Source: Patella vulgata (lineage: Eukaryota; Mollusca; Gastropoda; Patellidae). From it: a DNA stretch of 64,000 bases. The translations under genes were made by a program, and so were the position numbers. Shown here one piece after another: positions 62,670-64,000 of this stretch (position 1 is the first letter of the stretch; every line of letters begins with the position of its first letter). Under the pieces are notes generated by a model that had not been told where the DNA came from, made no database searches, and saw only the letters and a list, made by a program, of their open reading frames with translations. The stretch spans positions 64,873,459 to 64,937,458 of the forward strand of contig NC_065879.2 in assembly GCF_932274485.2 (NCBI RefSeq), in the 5' to 3' direction.

Positions 62670-62915
62670 GGGGGTGGGGGGGGGGGTCGAATGGTTAGCA
62701 CGTGCGCGCTGTATCATAAAGCCTATCATTGAGTCAATTGGCGTGGTTTCGAATCCCCGGTTGTACGTGACAAGGGGTTGGGTCACCTGTCCAACCTCGT
62801 GGGTTTTCTCCGGGTCCTCCGGTTTCCTCCCACTGCTAAAGACCCCTACGCGCAAGCGAATTATTGAAATAAATTTAAATTCGGTTAGTCCTGAAATGAC
62901 CTAGTCTTAGCCGAC
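62670..62915 (+). mobile_element. V-SINE, plus orientation, near full length
   Basis: G-rich 5' edge, head GTCGAATGGTTAGCACGTGC, B box GGTTTCGAATCCCCGG, intact core GGGTTTTCTCCGGGTCCTCC then GGTTTCCTCCCACTG, and CTACGCGCAAGCGAATTATT. The 3' end is diverged after GAAATGACCTAGTC. It is the best-preserved V-domain in the unique region. Confidence 0.9.
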
Positions 62916-63082
62916 TTTTTATATATGCATTATAATAAATAACAAGAGTGGTTCCGTGAAAGAATTTAAGACGATATCGGAGAATTATAACCACGGATTG
63001 ACCCTTCTAAAATACAGAAAAAATAATAGTCTCATTACGTGGACTATATTTCCAGGTTTGTCGACCTGCTACCGGACTAGGA
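62916..63082. other. Unique spacer
   Basis: No feature recognised; a 67-codon plus-strand frame runs into the foldback and is not protein-like. Confidence 0.4.
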
Positions 63083-63519
63083 GACTTAAAGGTCACCGGA
63101 AAAGCATCAATTTTTTTTTAAATAATGCAAGTAATTATGTCAACATATCCTTTCCATAAGTATAACCCGAGCCCGAACGTCAATATTACCTGCAACAGGT
63201 AAATTTCAACATTAGTAATTTCCGCCGTTCTCCGTCGGTAGTCGGAACTTTCCGTCAATAAGCAATCCGTGACGTCATTTTAGTCTTTCTGCACATAGAA
63301 ATATAGACTAGAATATGAGCAGAAGGACTAAAATGACGTCACATTTACGGAAAGTTACGACTACCCACGGAGAATGGCGGAAATTGCTAACGTTGAAATT
63401 TACCTGTTGCAGGTAATATTGACATTCGGGTTTGTGTTATACTTATGGAAAGGATATGTTGACATAATTACCTGCTTTATTTAAAAAATTTATGAACCTT
63501 TTCCGGTGACCTTTAAGTC
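63083..63519. mobile_element. 437-bp foldback (hairpin) element
   Basis: The left arm starts GACTTAAAGGTCACCGGAAA and the right arm ends with its reverse complement. The arms (about 63,083-63,293 and 63,320-63,519) pair along nearly their whole length with scattered mismatches: TATCCTTTCCATAAGTATAA with TTATACTTATGGAAAGGATA, TACCTGCAACAGGTAAATTT with AAATTTACCTGTTGCAGGTA, and TGACGTCATTTTAGTC with GACTAAAATGACGTCA. The loop is about 25 bp. This is the structure of a foldback MITE. A transcript through it would form a long double-stranded hairpin. Confidence 0.85.
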
Positions 63520-63614
63520 CAACGAAATCCACCAGCGGTTGCCAGACAAGGTATGACCACATTTAGCAAGAGATGGAAAACTAATAAAATCGATAGTGCC
63601 CTCTGGGGTTTTAA

Positions 63615-64000
63615 GTAAAGGCTGGTAGTAATCTAGTGGCGAAAAATGGATTCGGTGGGTTCGATTCCATATTAAACCGCCGAGAAAAATTTGTGTCCCC
63701 CGGGAATACTGGCACGATAGCTGCAACTGTTCTCAGCATGGATATCTATGTAAATGATAATAATATGTTCCACCAAACAAACAAATTCGACTTTGAAGTT
63801 GTAAAATACCCTTCACTTAATAGTGGCATACCAGATGTTACTCTATATAACGCATTCTATTCACAGGGAAAAAGTAACGGTAGCGAATTTTTCATTCCAG
63901 ATGAAGATCTGCTCAGGCAACACAAAAATTACACGTGTTTACGGTTACCCCAACGACCCTATTTTTTTTTGCCTAAATCTCCGACCCAACACTTTTTTCC
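63615..64000 (+). mobile_element. Retroelement reverse-transcriptase fragment (edge of window)
   Basis: A plus-strand frame stays open from 63,615 to the window end. Its best part, around 63,735-63,850, reads SMDIYVNDNNMFHQTNKFDF, then EVVKYPSLNSGIPDVTLYNA and FYSQ. This resembles the stretch after the catalytic domain of invertebrate reverse transcriptases (pattern D.Y..D...FH....FDF.IV.YP.L...IP...YG.YISQ). The last 40 residues do not clearly follow the family. Probably a non-LTR-type retroelement remnant, cut by the window edge. The foldback lies immediately upstream. Confidence 0.45.

Noticed and set aside
63655-63670. tRNA B box (GGGTTCGATTCC)
   Set aside because: No A box at the right distance; it lies within the reading frame of the reverse-transcriptase-like fragment.

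Overview
The window looks like non-coding, AT-rich genomic DNA from a marine invertebrate, most likely a mollusc. The best taxonomic hints are about ten copies of a tRNA-headed SINE. Its central domain (GGGTTTTCTCCGGGTCCTCC followed by GGTTTCCTCC) is the V-SINE core, as in the molluscan RUDI-type elements. A second tRNA-derived SINE family ends in ACGTTAAACCCC plus an (ATTTC)n tail. I see no intact protein-coding gene, rRNA or free-standing tRNA gene. The assignment to molluscs is inference from repeats, not from a marker gene.

From 1 to about 47,182 the window is dominated by one giant tandem array of short degenerate units (35 bp in the centre, about 38-43 bp elsewhere). Wherever I read it, the units run head to tail in the same direction. 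Every subfamily shares two boxes, a purine box (consensus GGAGAGAGTA) and, a few bases on, a core GTACTTACTTTA, while the linker between one core and the next purine box differs from block to block. On the minus strand the core reads TAAAGTAAGTAC, a near-consensus 5' splice site. On the plus strand it resembles the 5' end of U1 snRNA. The array is organised into successive subfamily blocks, several with higher-order repeats: about 399 bp near the start, a 1,977-bp tandem duplication at 19.9-23.8 kb, a 253-bp six-unit repeat at 38.6-41.0 kb, a 276-292-bp repeat at 45.2-46.7 kb, and a conserved ~120-bp module seen ten times between 14.7 and 22.8 kb.

The array is interrupted by mobile elements: a 159-bp MITE-like element (3,935), an internally deleted mariner with recognisable transposase remains (4,431-5,232), a 227-bp hAT-type element with an intact 8-bp target duplication in an array unit (7,992), a TIR-bearing MITE (10,726), V-SINEs, SINE-2 copies, a probable LINE 3' end (36.5-37.1 kb) and a diverged dispersed repeat (9.4, 12.8 and 43.7 kb).

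The array stops at a V-SINE at 47,183. The remaining 16.8 kb is mostly unrecognised unique AT-rich DNA with two more MITE copies, small local duplications, a 710-bp element with perfect 41-bp inverted ends, a 437-bp foldback hairpin, a GC-rich patch, and three weak coding traces: a RecQ-helicase-like first exon (minus strand, ~61.8 kb), an unassigned minus-strand reading frame (~59.5 kb), and a retroelement reverse-transcriptase fragment running off the right edge.
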